From contig NZ_QKLU01000003.1 of NCBI RefSeq assembly GCF_003208655.1, positions 310,001 through 374,000 on the forward strand: DNA of 64,000 nt. Direction: 5' to 3'. The position numbers were made by a program, and so were the translations under genes. This document shows positions 53,574 through 61,693 of this stretch, piece after piece. Under the pieces are notes generated by a model, which was given only the letters and a program-made list of their open reading frames with translations, made no database searches and had not been told where the DNA came from. The first letter of the stretch is position 1. Each line of letters begins with the position of its first letter. Origin of the DNA: Pedobacter nutrimenti. Lineage in GTDB: Bacteria > Bacteroidota > Bacteroidia > Sphingobacteriales > Sphingobacteriaceae.

Positions 53574-54074
53574 ATGAAAATAAAAAATAAATACCTGATA
53601 ATTCTAAGTGGTATCCTTTTAGGAATAATTCATTTGAGTTGGAGTAGTTCAGTAAAAAAAAATGAAACTGATAAAAGTCAGGATTTTGACTTAAAAATTA
53701 GCGCTGCAAAAAATTACTGTGTTTTTAATGAAAATGGAAAAGCTTTAGATGCTTTACTTTTTATTAATAATAAGATGTTCTCTGGAAAAAGAACAAAAGA
53801 ACTAATTGTATATTTTAAGATGGGGTCAGAACCTATTGTGCTTATTATTGCATTGCCACCTAAGCTGATTGGAATTCCAGAACTTTACAATACAATGAGA
53901 TTGGATAAGGATACTCTTTTTCTCCAAAAAGCATCTTTGAAATTCACAGTAGTGAACGTGGGGATTGAAAAAATGATTGATAAATGGTCAATTGAAGATG
54001 GTACAATTAGGTTTAGTACGTTTGAGAGATTGAACGCATTGGGTAAAGAGATCATCATAAAGAAGATTAAGTAA
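53574..54074 (+). CDS. Unknown exported or membrane-anchored protein
   Basis: 166 residues from ATG 53574, chosen over an upstream ATG at 53466 because an AGGAAG sequence lies just before it and the signal peptide begins here (KYLIILSGILLGIIHLSWSSS). The rest, with KIKN.., PIVLIIALPPKLIGIPELYN and FTVVNVGIEKMIDKW, has no recognised domain. AT-rich compared with neighbours. Confidence 0.55.
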   Translation: MKIKNKYLIILSGILLGIIHLSWSSSVKKNETDKSQDFDLKISAAKNYCVFNENGKALDALLFINNKMFSGKRTKELIVYFKMGSEPIVLIIALPPKLIGIPELYNTMRLDKDTLFLQKASLKFTVVNVGIEKMIDKWSIEDGTIRFSTFERLNALGKEIIIKKIK

Positions 54075-54186
54075 GGTTCTCAAGAATTGAATTGTTAGTC
54101 CAGAAAAAAAATACCATGTAGACCAGTTTGATGATCATGGGATTATATTCCTAATATTGGTCTTTAAAGACATTAAGATCAAGAAA

Positions 54187-54789
54187 ATGAACAACTGGTT
54201 AAATGAAACAGAACTGAAGGGTGAATTGGTAACACTGCTTCCTTTTCAGAAAACTTATAGGGAGGAACTGCTTCAGGCTGCTTCGGACGGAGATTTATGG
54301 AACCTTTGGTTTACTTCTGTCCCCTCAGAAAAAACGATAGATCAATATATCGAAACTGCCCTGGTGGAAAAAACAGAGGGCAAATCCTTACCATTCATTG
54401 TGGTAGATCAGAAAACAAAAAAGGTCTTGGGCAGTACCCGTTTTTGTAATGTTATTACAGCACACAGAAGGCTTGAAATCGGTTATACCTGGTATGCTAA
54501 AAGTGTTCAAAGGACAGGGGTCAATACAGAATGTAAATATTTGCTGCTCGGTCATGCATTTGAGACGCTGGGTTGTATTGCCGTAGAATTCAGGACCAAC
54601 TGGCACAATCAGGCATCCAGAAATGCAATTGCAAGGTTAGGGGCCCGGCAGGATGGCGTGTTGAGGAACCATCAGATTGACCCGAACGGAATTTTAAGGG
54701 ATACTGTCGTTTTTTCCATTACAAGGGAAGAATGGCCTGCTGTAAAAAAGTCTCTTGAGTTTAAGATGAGCAATAATCAGAACCGGTAA
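54187..54789 (+). CDS. GNAT acetyltransferase, RimL-like
   Basis: 200 residues from ATG 54187 (an upstream GTG/ATG extension at 54157 adds only polar residues). Signature: RLEIGYTWYAKSVQRTGVNTECKYLLL and CIAVEFRTNWHNQASRNAIARLGA. Likely acylates amino groups of small molecules or peptides. Ends at the terminator 54808-54843. Confidence 0.88.
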   Translation: MNNWLNETELKGELVTLLPFQKTYREELLQAASDGDLWNLWFTSVPSEKTIDQYIETALVEKTEGKSLPFIVVDQKTKKVLGSTRFCNVITAHRRLEIGYTWYAKSVQRTGVNTECKYLLLGHAFETLGCIAVEFRTNWHNQASRNAIARLGARQDGVLRNHQIDPNGILRDTVVFSITREEWPAVKKSLEFKMSNNQNR

Positions 54790-54807
54790 AAGGCTAGCTG
54801 GTAAAAT

Positions 54808-54843
54808 AAAAAGCCCGCAGAACAATTTTCCTGCGGGCTTTTT
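54808..54843. terminator. Bidirectional terminator
   Basis: Perfect 13-bp arms AAAAAGCCCGCAG (54808-54820) and CTGCGGGCTTTTT (54831-54843) with a 10-nt loop, between the convergent GNAT and barrel genes. Confidence 0.9.
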
Positions 54844-54859
54844 TATAACATTAGTAAGT

Positions 54860-55327
54860 TTATAACCTGAAACCTACTCTTAAAGCCGCATAAGAAGTTC
54901 CTGCATCTTCAACCCTGAAACCCGCATCAATCCGGTTGTTGAATTTATAACCTAATCCACCACCAACTAAAAAATGGGTTCCATAACCATTAAATCCAAT
55001 CGCGGCACCCATATTAAAGTTCACGAAAACTTTAGGATCAATAAAATACTTAACGCCTCCTTTTAAGGGTAAAAAAGTATAATTACTCTGCCAGTCGTAT
55101 TTAGGGAATAAAGTCTCCACTCCGGTCGCAAGAGAAACACCTAATTTCTTCTCTACAGGCCACTCCGCTTCTAAAATACCTCCAATACCCACATTGTAGG
55201 CTTTACTAAAAGGAATCAATAATTCTGGTGAGAGGGTTACTTTTGCTGATTGTGCGTATGTTTTCACTGTAAAGCACATACATATCACCCCAACCAATCC
55301 AATCATTAAAAGTTTCTTTGTGTTCAT
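54860..55327 (-). CDS. Small outer-membrane beta-barrel protein
   Basis: 155 residues from ATG 55327 (an earlier ATG at 55363 is disfavoured because it precedes the signal peptide). Signal ends KTYAQ; the body reads as a small OmpA-type/PorT-like barrel (KVTLSPELLIPFSKAYNVGI, FNMGAAIGFNGYGTHFLVGG, AALRVGFRL). Function unknown. Terminated at 54808-54843. Confidence 0.82.
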   Translation of the reverse strand: MNTKKLLMIGLVGVICMCFTVKTYAQSAKVTLSPELLIPFSKAYNVGIGGILEAEWPVEKKLGVSLATGVETLFPKYDWQSNYTFLPLKGGVKYFIDPKVFVNFNMGAAIGFNGYGTHFLVGGGLGYKFNNRIDAGFRVEDAGTSYAALRVGFRL

Positions 55328-55500
55328 AATGTAAATTTTTTTTGTTTGACCAGCTGTAAACAAAGATTAGACCAGATATTCAGAATAGGTTTAAAAATTA
55401 TCTTAATTTTCATTTAAAGCTGTTTTCATTTTATCGGGCAAATAAAAGAAAAATCAAAAATGATTAGATTAATAGACGGGGCGATCTGAAGAAAGGAGCT

Positions 55501-56160
55501 TTAGAGGCCAATCCAGTTTTTTACATCTTTTGCAAAATTCTGTACTTCATTTATCAATTTTGAAGTATGGTAACCATCGGCAACAGCGTGGTTCACAAAG
55601 ACAGAAAAAGGAATAAACATTTTTCCATTTTGCTCATAAAATTTACCGAAGCGGATGATTGGATACAATAGGGAGGATTCGCTGTAGGTATCCTGGCTAA
55701 AGCTGCTGAAACTTAACCAGGGCAGGGCAGAAACAGGACAGAAATTCGGTGGACGGTTGGCTTTGGCCTTGATCCCCTTAACATCTTTATATTTGACCAT
55801 ATCGCTCAGAAGGGATTCGTAGAACTTATGGAATTCCTCATGATAATCGCTCCAGATGTCAGAGAATGTCTGATCGTCTTGATGAAAAATGGTATAGGAA
55901 GGAAGTACATAATTCCATTGCCCAAGTTGTCCCTGCTCATTAAAGGCCATACGGAAGGCCTCATTTTGATTCACAACCCTTAAGATCACATACAAAAAAC
56001 TGGGATAGAACTTCAATTTTCTAAGCCTCAGCTCTTCCAGTAAACAGGTAATATCAATCTGGTGAGTGATGTTGTATTTGGTTTTAATGGTGTAATAAAA
56101 ATAATCAAAATAGGGCTTCCTGCTCCAATCCGGATCAACGGGCTTAAATATCGCTTCCAT
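55501..56160 (-). CDS. Chloramphenicol acetyltransferase-like (CAT type A family)
   Basis: 219 residues, close to the CAT trimer subunit (about 213-220). Start FDYFYYTIKTKYNITHQIDI matches; active site reads NHAVADGYHTS with catalytic H191; N190 replaces the first His of the usual HHAVxDG. Acetyl-CoA-dependent acetylation of chloramphenicol or another alcohol. Located 27 bp from the acyltransferase-3 gene on the same strand. No mobile-element signs, so intrinsic; actual resistance is not certain. Confidence 0.85.
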   Translation of the reverse strand: MEAIFKPVDPDWSRKPYFDYFYYTIKTKYNITHQIDITCLLEELRLRKLKFYPSFLYVILRVVNQNEAFRMAFNEQGQLGQWNYVLPSYTIFHQDDQTFSDIWSDYHEEFHKFYESLLSDMVKYKDVKGIKAKANRPPNFCPVSALPWLSFSSFSQDTYSESSLLYPIIRFGKFYEQNGKMFIPFSVFVNHAVADGYHTSKLINEVQNFAKDVKNWIGL

Positions 56161-56187
56161 AAAAACAAATTTATGGAAATCCAGCTC

Positions 56188-57369
56188 TTATAGGAAACGG
56201 TCAATCCTATTGTTTTTTCTAAGCACCAGGACCAGTCCGTAACTTAGTAAAAGAGAAAGTATAAACGTAATGAAAAATTTCTGACCAGCGGGGAGTCCTG
56301 TTTGGAGCAAAAAAAACTGGATCCACAGTACAAAGATAAAATGGACCAGATAAATGCCGTATGCATTTGCAGAAAGGCTTTTAGATAAAGGGCTTACAAG
56401 ATTAAATGCCTTTTTAAATAAAGTCAAAAAAGCAATGCAACTCAAGGTGCAGGACAATACCCACAGGGAACGGTAAATAAGAGTAGCTGGTAACAAAGCG
56501 ATTTGCTTTGTTTCATACCAATTTGTTAATGGAACTTCGCTTAATTTCAACAGGCTATATGCAAGGCCACAAGCCAGTACCCAGACATACCATTTTTTCA
56601 CGAACAGGCTCTGTGAGGAGAACAAGCCTGAATTTAAAGGAACAGCCCCCAAAATTGACCCCAGCAAAAAATAACTTACATACAAAAGGATGCGGCTCAA
56701 TTGGAAATCAAAAGGGCCAATGCCCGTCCATTGACCCGGACTTGTTGCCATTAATATAGGAATATAGGCCATCCAGGTAATCAGGTACCAGATCAGCAAT
56801 AGTTTAAAAGGTTTATTGTTTAGAGACACAAAGAATACCCCGGTTTTTTGCAATGGCTTTTTTAAATAGGGGTAAGTCATTGCTACCAGGAGGTTAAACA
56901 GAAATAAAACCCATATAAACCAGGGTGGCCCTACAGGCCAGGCTTGTGTCTTGAAAAAGTCTATTAGAAATGGGCCTAAACTGAATTGTCCATGAGCAAG
57001 TAAATAAGAAGAAGAATAGGCAATAGGCATTAATAGAATTACTCCTGCAAGAAAAGGAATAAAAAGACGCTTAAACCGTTCGGAAATAAATATGCTAATC
57101 CCTTTTTTGTTCAGACTGCTTATAACAAAAACACCACTGATCAGAAACATCAGTGACATAAAAAAAATATCGTTGAAATCTTCAAAAAGATCCATTCCTA
57201 TCCACCGGGCAGGATCTACTATAGGATGGGTTGAGGAAGCATAGGCTTTTTTGTTAAAACTGGCAAAGGTCGTATAGGCCAGTGAAGAATGGTGTGCAAC
57301 AACCAGAACAGTAATAAAGCTGCGCAAATTATCTATCCAGTAGAGGCGTGAATCTTTTTCTAAACTCAT
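56188..57369 (-). CDS. Acyltransferase-3 family membrane protein (OpgC/OafA type)
   Basis: 393 residues from ATG 57369 (an upstream ATG at 57453 is disfavoured). About ten membrane helices. Start RLYWIDNLRSFITVLVVAHHSSLAY has the conserved R/H of acyltransferase-3 enzymes; AHHSS places the catalytic His. Acts on carbohydrate or lipid acceptor with acyl donor at the inner membrane. It is followed at 27 bp by the CAT-like gene. Confidence 0.88.
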   Translation of the reverse strand: MSLEKDSRLYWIDNLRSFITVLVVAHHSSLAYTTFASFNKKAYASSTHPIVDPARWIGMDLFEDFNDIFFMSLMFLISGVFVISSLNKKGISIFISERFKRLFIPFLAGVILLMPIAYSSSYLLAHGQFSLGPFLIDFFKTQAWPVGPPWFIWVLFLFNLLVAMTYPYLKKPLQKTGVFFVSLNNKPFKLLLIWYLITWMAYIPILMATSPGQWTGIGPFDFQLSRILLYVSYFLLGSILGAVPLNSGLFSSQSLFVKKWYVWVLACGLAYSLLKLSEVPLTNWYETKQIALLPATLIYRSLWVLSCTLSCIAFLTLFKKAFNLVSPLSKSLSANAYGIYLVHFIFVLWIQFFLLQTGLPAGQKFFITFILSLLLSYGLVLVLRKNNRIDRFL

Positions 57370-57546
57370 TGTTTTTATAAATATAGAGATATTGCACTGA
57401 CCGTTGAAGAGATGGGAAAACAATTTTAACCGATCGCAGCAGGTCTTTGGCATTTGCTACTAGACGTCACCCTCAGCAAGAAGGTTGCTTTAAAAAAGCA
57501 ATAATTGAACTGTCCAGGCAGCTCTTCTATTAAATTTTAAAAATAA

Positions 57547-57578
57547 TTTGCGAAACTGATCGGTTGCGTATATATTTG
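57547..57578 (+). promoter_or_regulatory. Promoter of ArsR module 2 (TTTG-N20-TATATTTG)
   Basis: -33 TTTG (57547-57550) and -7 TATATTTG (57571-57578) are 20 bp apart; ATG 57607 follows 28 bp later. Geometry is identical to module 1. Confidence 0.88.
57552..57567 (+). promoter_or_regulatory. Operator 1 of ArsR module 2
   Basis: GAAACTGATCGGTTGC in the -33/-7 spacer, one base after the -33 box; the repeated core AACTGATCGGTTGC recurs at 57580. Confidence 0.72.
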
Positions 57579-57593
57579 CAACTGATCGGTTGC
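57578..57593 (+). promoter_or_regulatory. Operator 2 of ArsR module 2
   Basis: GCAACTGATCGGTTGC, starting at the last base of the -7 box, 26 bp after operator 1. Confidence 0.75.
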
Positions 57594-57606
57594 TAATTTA
57601 ATTTAT

Positions 57607-57912
57607 ATGAGAAGAGATGTATTTCAAGCCATTGCAGATCCCACACGCAGGGCGATTTTAAGTCTAATTGCCCTTCAGGCCATGACACCCAATGCCATAG
57701 CTGAACATTTTGACAGCAGCAGACAGGCCATTTCCAAACACATTAAAATTCTAACCGAATGCCAGCTGGTCAATCAGCAGCAGACCGGCCGGGAGATTTA
57801 CTACTATTTCAATGCTGTAAAGATGAAAGAAGTGGACAGCTGGATGCAGCAGTTCCGCGAACACTGGGAGAGCCGTTTTGACCAGTTGGATGACTTACTA
57901 AAAGAACCTTAA
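57607..57912 (+). CDS. ArsR-family transcriptional repressor (module 2)
   Basis: 101 residues: [54 protein letters not shown], and a wing. No metal-binding CxC. Binds presumably its own promoter, where two 16-bp sites flank the -7 box. Paralogue of module 1, with a shorter C-terminus. Followed 12 bp later by SRPBCC. Confidence 0.94.
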   Translation: MRRDVFQAIADPTRRAILSLIALQAMTPNAIAEHFDSSRQAISKHIKILTECQLVNQQQTGREIYYYFNAVKMKEVDSWMQQFREHWESRFDQLDDLLKEP

Positions 57913-57924
57913 AACATAAACATC

Positions 57925-58422
57925 ATGACAAAAAGAGAAGCTGTCTTTTCAAAAGACCTGGAGAACAAAAAACTAACTGTTGTAAGAACATTTGATGCGC
58001 CCTTGAAAAAAGTATGGAGCGCCTGGACAGAAAGTGAAAAACTGGACAAATGGTGGGCACCAAAACCCTATAAAGCCGAAACAAAAAGTATGGATTTCCG
58101 TGCAGGAGGATATTGGTTGTACTGTATGGTCGGACCACAGGGAGAGCGGACCTGGTGTAAAGTGACTTTTCATAAAATAGAGGCCCCAACGAATTTCAGC
58201 TGTACCACTGGATTCAGTGACGAGCAAGGCGTCGCTAACACTGACTTTCCGGCCACGCACTGGAACAATGAATTTCAGGAGGGTACAGGGACGACTACTG
58301 TGACAGTAAATATTAGTTTTGATCAACTGGCCGATATGGAAACGATCATAGCCATGGGTTTCCAGGAAGGTTTTACCGCCGGGCTGGTTAATCTCGATGA
58401 ATACCTGGAATCAGGTCATTAG
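57925..58422 (+). CDS. SRPBCC/AHSA1-like protein (module 2)
   Basis: 165 residues: LTVVRTFDAPLKKVWSAWTESEKLDKWWAPKP, KSMDFRAGGYWLYCMVGPQG, and a C-terminal helix (AMGFQEGFTAGLVNLDEYLE). Same family as module 1. Ends at the terminator 58438-58475. Confidence 0.93.
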   Translation: MTKREAVFSKDLENKKLTVVRTFDAPLKKVWSAWTESEKLDKWWAPKPYKAETKSMDFRAGGYWLYCMVGPQGERTWCKVTFHKIEAPTNFSCTTGFSDEQGVANTDFPATHWNNEFQEGTGTTTVTVNISFDQLADMETIIAMGFQEGFTAGLVNLDEYLESGH

Positions 58423-58437
58423 CATTAACCTCAAATT

Positions 58438-58475
58438 GAAAAGGGTTCATCTGGTAAAACATTTGGACCCTTTTT
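58438..58475 (+). terminator. Terminator of ArsR module 2
   Basis: 9-bp arms AAAAAGGGT (58438-58446) and ACCCTTTTT (58467-58475) with a T run continuing to 58477, 15 bases after the stop. Confidence 0.8.
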
Positions 58476-58631
58476 TTATGATGTAAAAATGCTGGAAACG
58501 GAACCTGGTTAAATCATAAAATAATCTGTAAGGAATTGAACCAATCCCGACTAAGAAGAGGTAAACCCGGAGCGTAAGGCTGAAATAGGGTTGGCTTTTG
58601 TCAGCAGGAAATCAAATCTGTGTCCTAACAA

Positions 58632-58639
58632 TACCTTTG
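58632..58639 (+). promoter_or_regulatory. -7 box TACCTTTG of msrA
   Basis: 48 bp before ATG 58688; no TTTG at normal distance upstream. Confidence 0.5.
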
Positions 58640-58687
58640 CGAACTTGTTTACGTACATAACAACAAACATCATCAATATAAAAACTC

Positions 58688-59320
58688 ATGAAAAAGTTAA
58701 TTTGCAATCTCTTTCTTGTTCTGTTCAGCACGGTTTCTGTGTTTGCTTCTGCCCCAAAGAGCCCGAAAACGCTGAAACCTGTTTCCCGTTTGGATACTGC
58801 AACCCTGGCCACAGGTTGTTTCTGGTGTACTGAAGCCAAGTTTAAGCAGTTAAAAGGTGTAGAAAAAGTCGTTTCTGGTTTTACGGGGGGGCATGTTGCC
58901 CACCCAAGTTACAGGCAGGTCTGCACAGGGACCACAGGCCATGCGGAAGCATGCAACATCATTTACGATCCTAAAAAGATTTCTTTTGATGAATTGTTAA
59001 AAGCTTTTTTTGTTGCACATGACCCTACCCAGTTGAACCGTCAGGGCAATGATGTGGGGACGCAATATCGTTCTGCCATTTTTTATCATAATCCGGAACA
59101 AAAGCAAAAAGCGGAATATTACATCAAAAAGCTAAATGCAGAAAAGGCCTATAAACAGAATATTGTGACTGAAGTGAAACCTTTTACGGTTTTTTATAAG
59201 GCTGAAGATTATCACCAGGACTATTTTAGCCGGAACGGGGATGTCCCTTATTGTAAATATGTCATCCAGCCTGAACTTGAAAAGTTCAAAAAGGTTTTTA
59301 AAGACAAACTGAAAAATTAA
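58688..59320 (+). CDS. msrA: Peptide-methionine (S)-S-oxide reductase, exported
   Basis: 210 residues with signal peptide (CNLFLVLFSTVSVFASA). Active-site GCFWC with catalytic C44, then TGGHVAHPSYRQVCTGTTGH. Repairs S-methionine sulfoxide in periplasmic proteins. Ten bases before msrB, so co-transcribed. Confidence 0.94.
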   Translation: MKKLICNLFLVLFSTVSVFASAPKSPKTLKPVSRLDTATLATGCFWCTEAKFKQLKGVEKVVSGFTGGHVAHPSYRQVCTGTTGHAEACNIIYDPKKISFDELLKAFFVAHDPTQLNRQGNDVGTQYRSAIFYHNPEQKQKAEYYIKKLNAEKAYKQNIVTEVKPFTVFYKAEDYHQDYFSRNGDVPYCKYVIQPELEKFKKVFKDKLKN

Positions 59321-59330
59321 AACTGATCCA

Positions 59331-59840
59331 ATGAAAACACTTTTTTTGATATCTGCAATCGTATGGTGCTCTTTTTCTGTTGCCTACGGACAGCACCTCA
59401 AATCGGTGGGTGGTCATGAACATAATCCTTACTACTCCAATACCGATACCCGTAAACTCAATGTGTCCAATGCCGAATGGAAAAAAATTCTTTCGCCGGC
59501 CTTGTATGCAACTGCCAGGGAGCAGGCCACGGAAAAGCCATTTACAGGGCAATACTGGAATAAGGATGCAAAGGGTACCTATTATTGTGCTGTATGTGGC
59601 AATATGCTTTTTAAATCAGATGCCAAATTTTCCAGTACCTGTGGGTGGCCGAGTTTTTTTGAGCCTGTGCGAAAAAATAGTGTCATTTATCGCTCCGATA
59701 GCTCTTATGGCATGGACCGGACAGAAGTACTCTGTGCCCGCTGTGGGTCGCATCTGGGACATATTTTTGACGATGGGCCTGCCCCTACGCACAAAAGGTT
59801 TTGTATGAACTCCATTTCTCTCGATTTTCAGCCGGACTGA
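59331..59840 (+). CDS. msrB: Peptide-methionine (R)-S-oxide reductase, exported
   Basis: 169 residues with signal peptide (TLFLISAIVWCSFSVAYG). Zinc ligands C86/C89 (CAVC) and C135/C138 (CARC); catalytic C158 in KRFCMNS; CGWPSF in between. Complements msrA for the R epimer. The leader suggests the same compartment as MsrA. Confidence 0.94.
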   Translation: MKTLFLISAIVWCSFSVAYGQHLKSVGGHEHNPYYSNTDTRKLNVSNAEWKKILSPALYATAREQATEKPFTGQYWNKDAKGTYYCAVCGNMLFKSDAKFSSTCGWPSFFEPVRKNSVIYRSDSSYGMDRTEVLCARCGSHLGHIFDDGPAPTHKRFCMNSISLDFQPD

Positions 59841-59869
59841 TAAAAGAAGCATGTTAGTTGCATTTAACT

Positions 59870-59910
59870 GTTGGATAGGGGTTTTCGTCTATGATTTTTG
59901 CCTATCCAAC
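59870..59910. repeat. Inverted repeat GTTGGATAGG/CCTATCCAAC
   Basis: Perfect 10-bp arms (59870-59879; 59901-59910) separated by 21 nt in the 94-bp gap between msrB and the CBS gene. Possible weak terminator or operator; no T tract. Confidence 0.45.
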
Positions 59911-59934
59911 TGGTCTCTATTCTAAGCAGCTTAA

Positions 59935-60258
59935 ATGGATGATAGTTTTACCGGTCTATTTAAGCTCAACATCATGAATATCTTGTCCACGATTACAGAA
60001 GGGGGAACTCATGCCCCCAGGTTAAAAGGGACGCTCTCACTACATCCCGATCAATTGGTTATCAATGCACTGGAAATCCTGCTGGACCATGACCTGGAAT
60101 CATTGCCCGTTTGTAAAAATGACCATTGCGTTGGTATAGTGTACATTAAAGACCTGATCTGGTTTCTCACGACCGGGAACAAAAAGCACGACCTGCTTTT
60201 TCATAAGTTTAATTTTGATTTGCACACAGCCGTAAAAAAAATGAAACAAATGCGTTAA
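59935..60258 (+). CDS. Single-CBS-domain small protein
   Basis: 107 residues. CBS-like core: LKGTLSLHPDQLVINALEILLDHDLESLPVCKNDHCVGIVYIKDLIWFL. Only one complete CBS-like module, so it probably dimerises. Could sense adenosyl ligands or nucleotides; no partner domain. Alternative start at internal Met 14 (59974). Confidence 0.7.
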   Translation: MDDSFTGLFKLNIMNILSTITEGGTHAPRLKGTLSLHPDQLVINALEILLDHDLESLPVCKNDHCVGIVYIKDLIWFLTTGNKKHDLLFHKFNFDLHTAVKKMKQMR

Positions 60259-60438
60259 AGAATATTGGTAAAAAAAATCCATTGACAAAGATGTAAATGG
60301 AGTGTTAAAAGCAGCAGCAAACCAGGATGTTGTGTTAAGCCTGCATCAAGATTTGATTAACCTTTTTTGCAGGTTAGAGGATCTGTTTAAATATCATTTC
60401 TTTTGGTCTTTGAAGACAATTAATAAGAGATCAAACAA

Positions 60439-61617
60439 ATGAAAACGAACTCCATATCCCTTCTTGTACTGGCTGCCACATTGCTTTTGGGAGGATGTAC
60501 CAAGAAAAACACTGAAGAACTTCCTGCAGAGCAGGACATGAACCCCGTTCAGTTTATTTTTACTTCCGATGCCCATTATGGTTTAACCCGGGCATCTTTC
60601 AGGGGAAACAGTAAAGTGGATGCCCATGTGGTCAATGCAGCCATGGTGGCTAAAATGAACACTTTATCTGATTTGACCCTACCCGATGACGGTGGCGTAA
60701 ATGCAGGAAAAAAAATAGGCTATGTAGATTACCTGCTGGAAGCCGGAGATATTGCCAACAGGATGGAAACCAGTGCAAGTGTACAAACCGCGGCGCAATC
60801 CTGGGAACAGTTCAAAATCGATTACCTGCAAAGCCTGACCTTAAAAAACAGAAAAAATGAAAAAACGGAACTCTTTATCGTTCCCGGCAATCATGATGTT
60901 TCCAATTCCATTGGTTTTTACAATACCATGTCACCTCTGACAGATGCCAGCTCTATGGCTAATATCTATAACCTGATGTTAAAAGCCCCTGTAGCCAAAA
61001 CAGCAGCGACCTTTAATTACGCAACGGACCGGATCAACTATTCAAAAGAAATTGGAGGTGTTCATTTTTGTTTTATCCAAATGTGGCCTGATTCTGCGGT
61101 TCGCACCTGGTTAAATAAAGACCTGCAAAGCGTAGCAAACAGCACACCGGTTATTCTGGTTGCACACGATCAGCCTGCAGTGGTTTCCAATCATTTTACG
61201 AATCCAAACGGAACATTCTCAATTAACCCGACCGATAAATTTGACAATGTACTCGATGAGCATTTTAAGGACGGAAAATTGGTTACAGCAACAGCCCTGA
61301 TTGAGCAGAAAGCTTTTGCCTCTTTTTTAAAGCAACACCCTAACATTAAAGCTTATCTGCATGGGCATGTGCATGAGAGTAAATTTTATACCTGGAATGG
61401 TCCGGATAATGATGTAGCCCTGAGCGCAGTAAGCGCAGATTCCCCGATGAAAGGACTGGTTTCTGCTACAGATGAAACAAAGCTGACTTTCCAGTTTGGG
61501 GTATTGGATCCAAAAACGATGCAAATGACCATCCGGGAATGTTTCTGGAATTCCAATCCTGCTAATGCGGCCGAAGCAATTAAATGGGGGAGTTCTGTAA
61601 CCATTAAACTAAAATAA
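60439..61617 (+). CDS. Metallophosphoesterase lipoprotein
   Basis: 392 residues with lipobox LLLGGCTKK (Cys ~20). Calcineurin-like ligands: FTSDAHYGL, LLEAGDIANRME, IVPGNHDVSN, VAHDQP and LHGHVHESKF. Likely exported phosphodiesterase/phosphatase on the outer membrane. Not homologous in layout to the PAP at 1870 (no fibronectin domain). Ends at hairpin 61645. Confidence 0.9.
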   Translation: MKTNSISLLVLAATLLLGGCTKKNTEELPAEQDMNPVQFIFTSDAHYGLTRASFRGNSKVDAHVVNAAMVAKMNTLSDLTLPDDGGVNAGKKIGYVDYLLEAGDIANRMETSASVQTAAQSWEQFKIDYLQSLTLKNRKNEKTELFIVPGNHDVSNSIGFYNTMSPLTDASSMANIYNLMLKAPVAKTAATFNYATDRINYSKEIGGVHFCFIQMWPDSAVRTWLNKDLQSVANSTPVILVAHDQPAVVSNHFTNPNGTFSINPTDKFDNVLDEHFKDGKLVTATALIEQKAFASFLKQHPNIKAYLHGHVHESKFYTWNGPDNDVALSAVSADSPMKGLVSATDETKLTFQFGVLDPKTMQMTIRECFWNSNPANAAEAIKWGSSVTIKLK

Positions 61618-61644
61618 TAGCTTAACTGATCACCATCAGCGCAA

Positions 61645-61693
61645 AAGAACCTCTCTGAAAAGTTATTAAATATAACTTTTCAGAGAGGTTCTT
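61645..61693. terminator. Perfect 22-bp bidirectional terminator
   Basis: Arms 61645-61666 and 61672-61693 (AAGAACCTCTCTGAAAAGTT... with a 5-nt loop TAAAT). Its last base is the first base of the convergent CREST gene's stop codon region. Confidence 0.93.

Noticed and set aside
55501..56160. Calling the CAT-like gene a mobile resistance gene
   Set aside because: No insertion sequence, integron or base-composition break around it; looks chromosomal.
59380..59808. 142-codon plus-strand frame overlapping msrB
   Set aside because: Different reading frame of msrB, which has all catalytic and zinc residues; the shadow has none.
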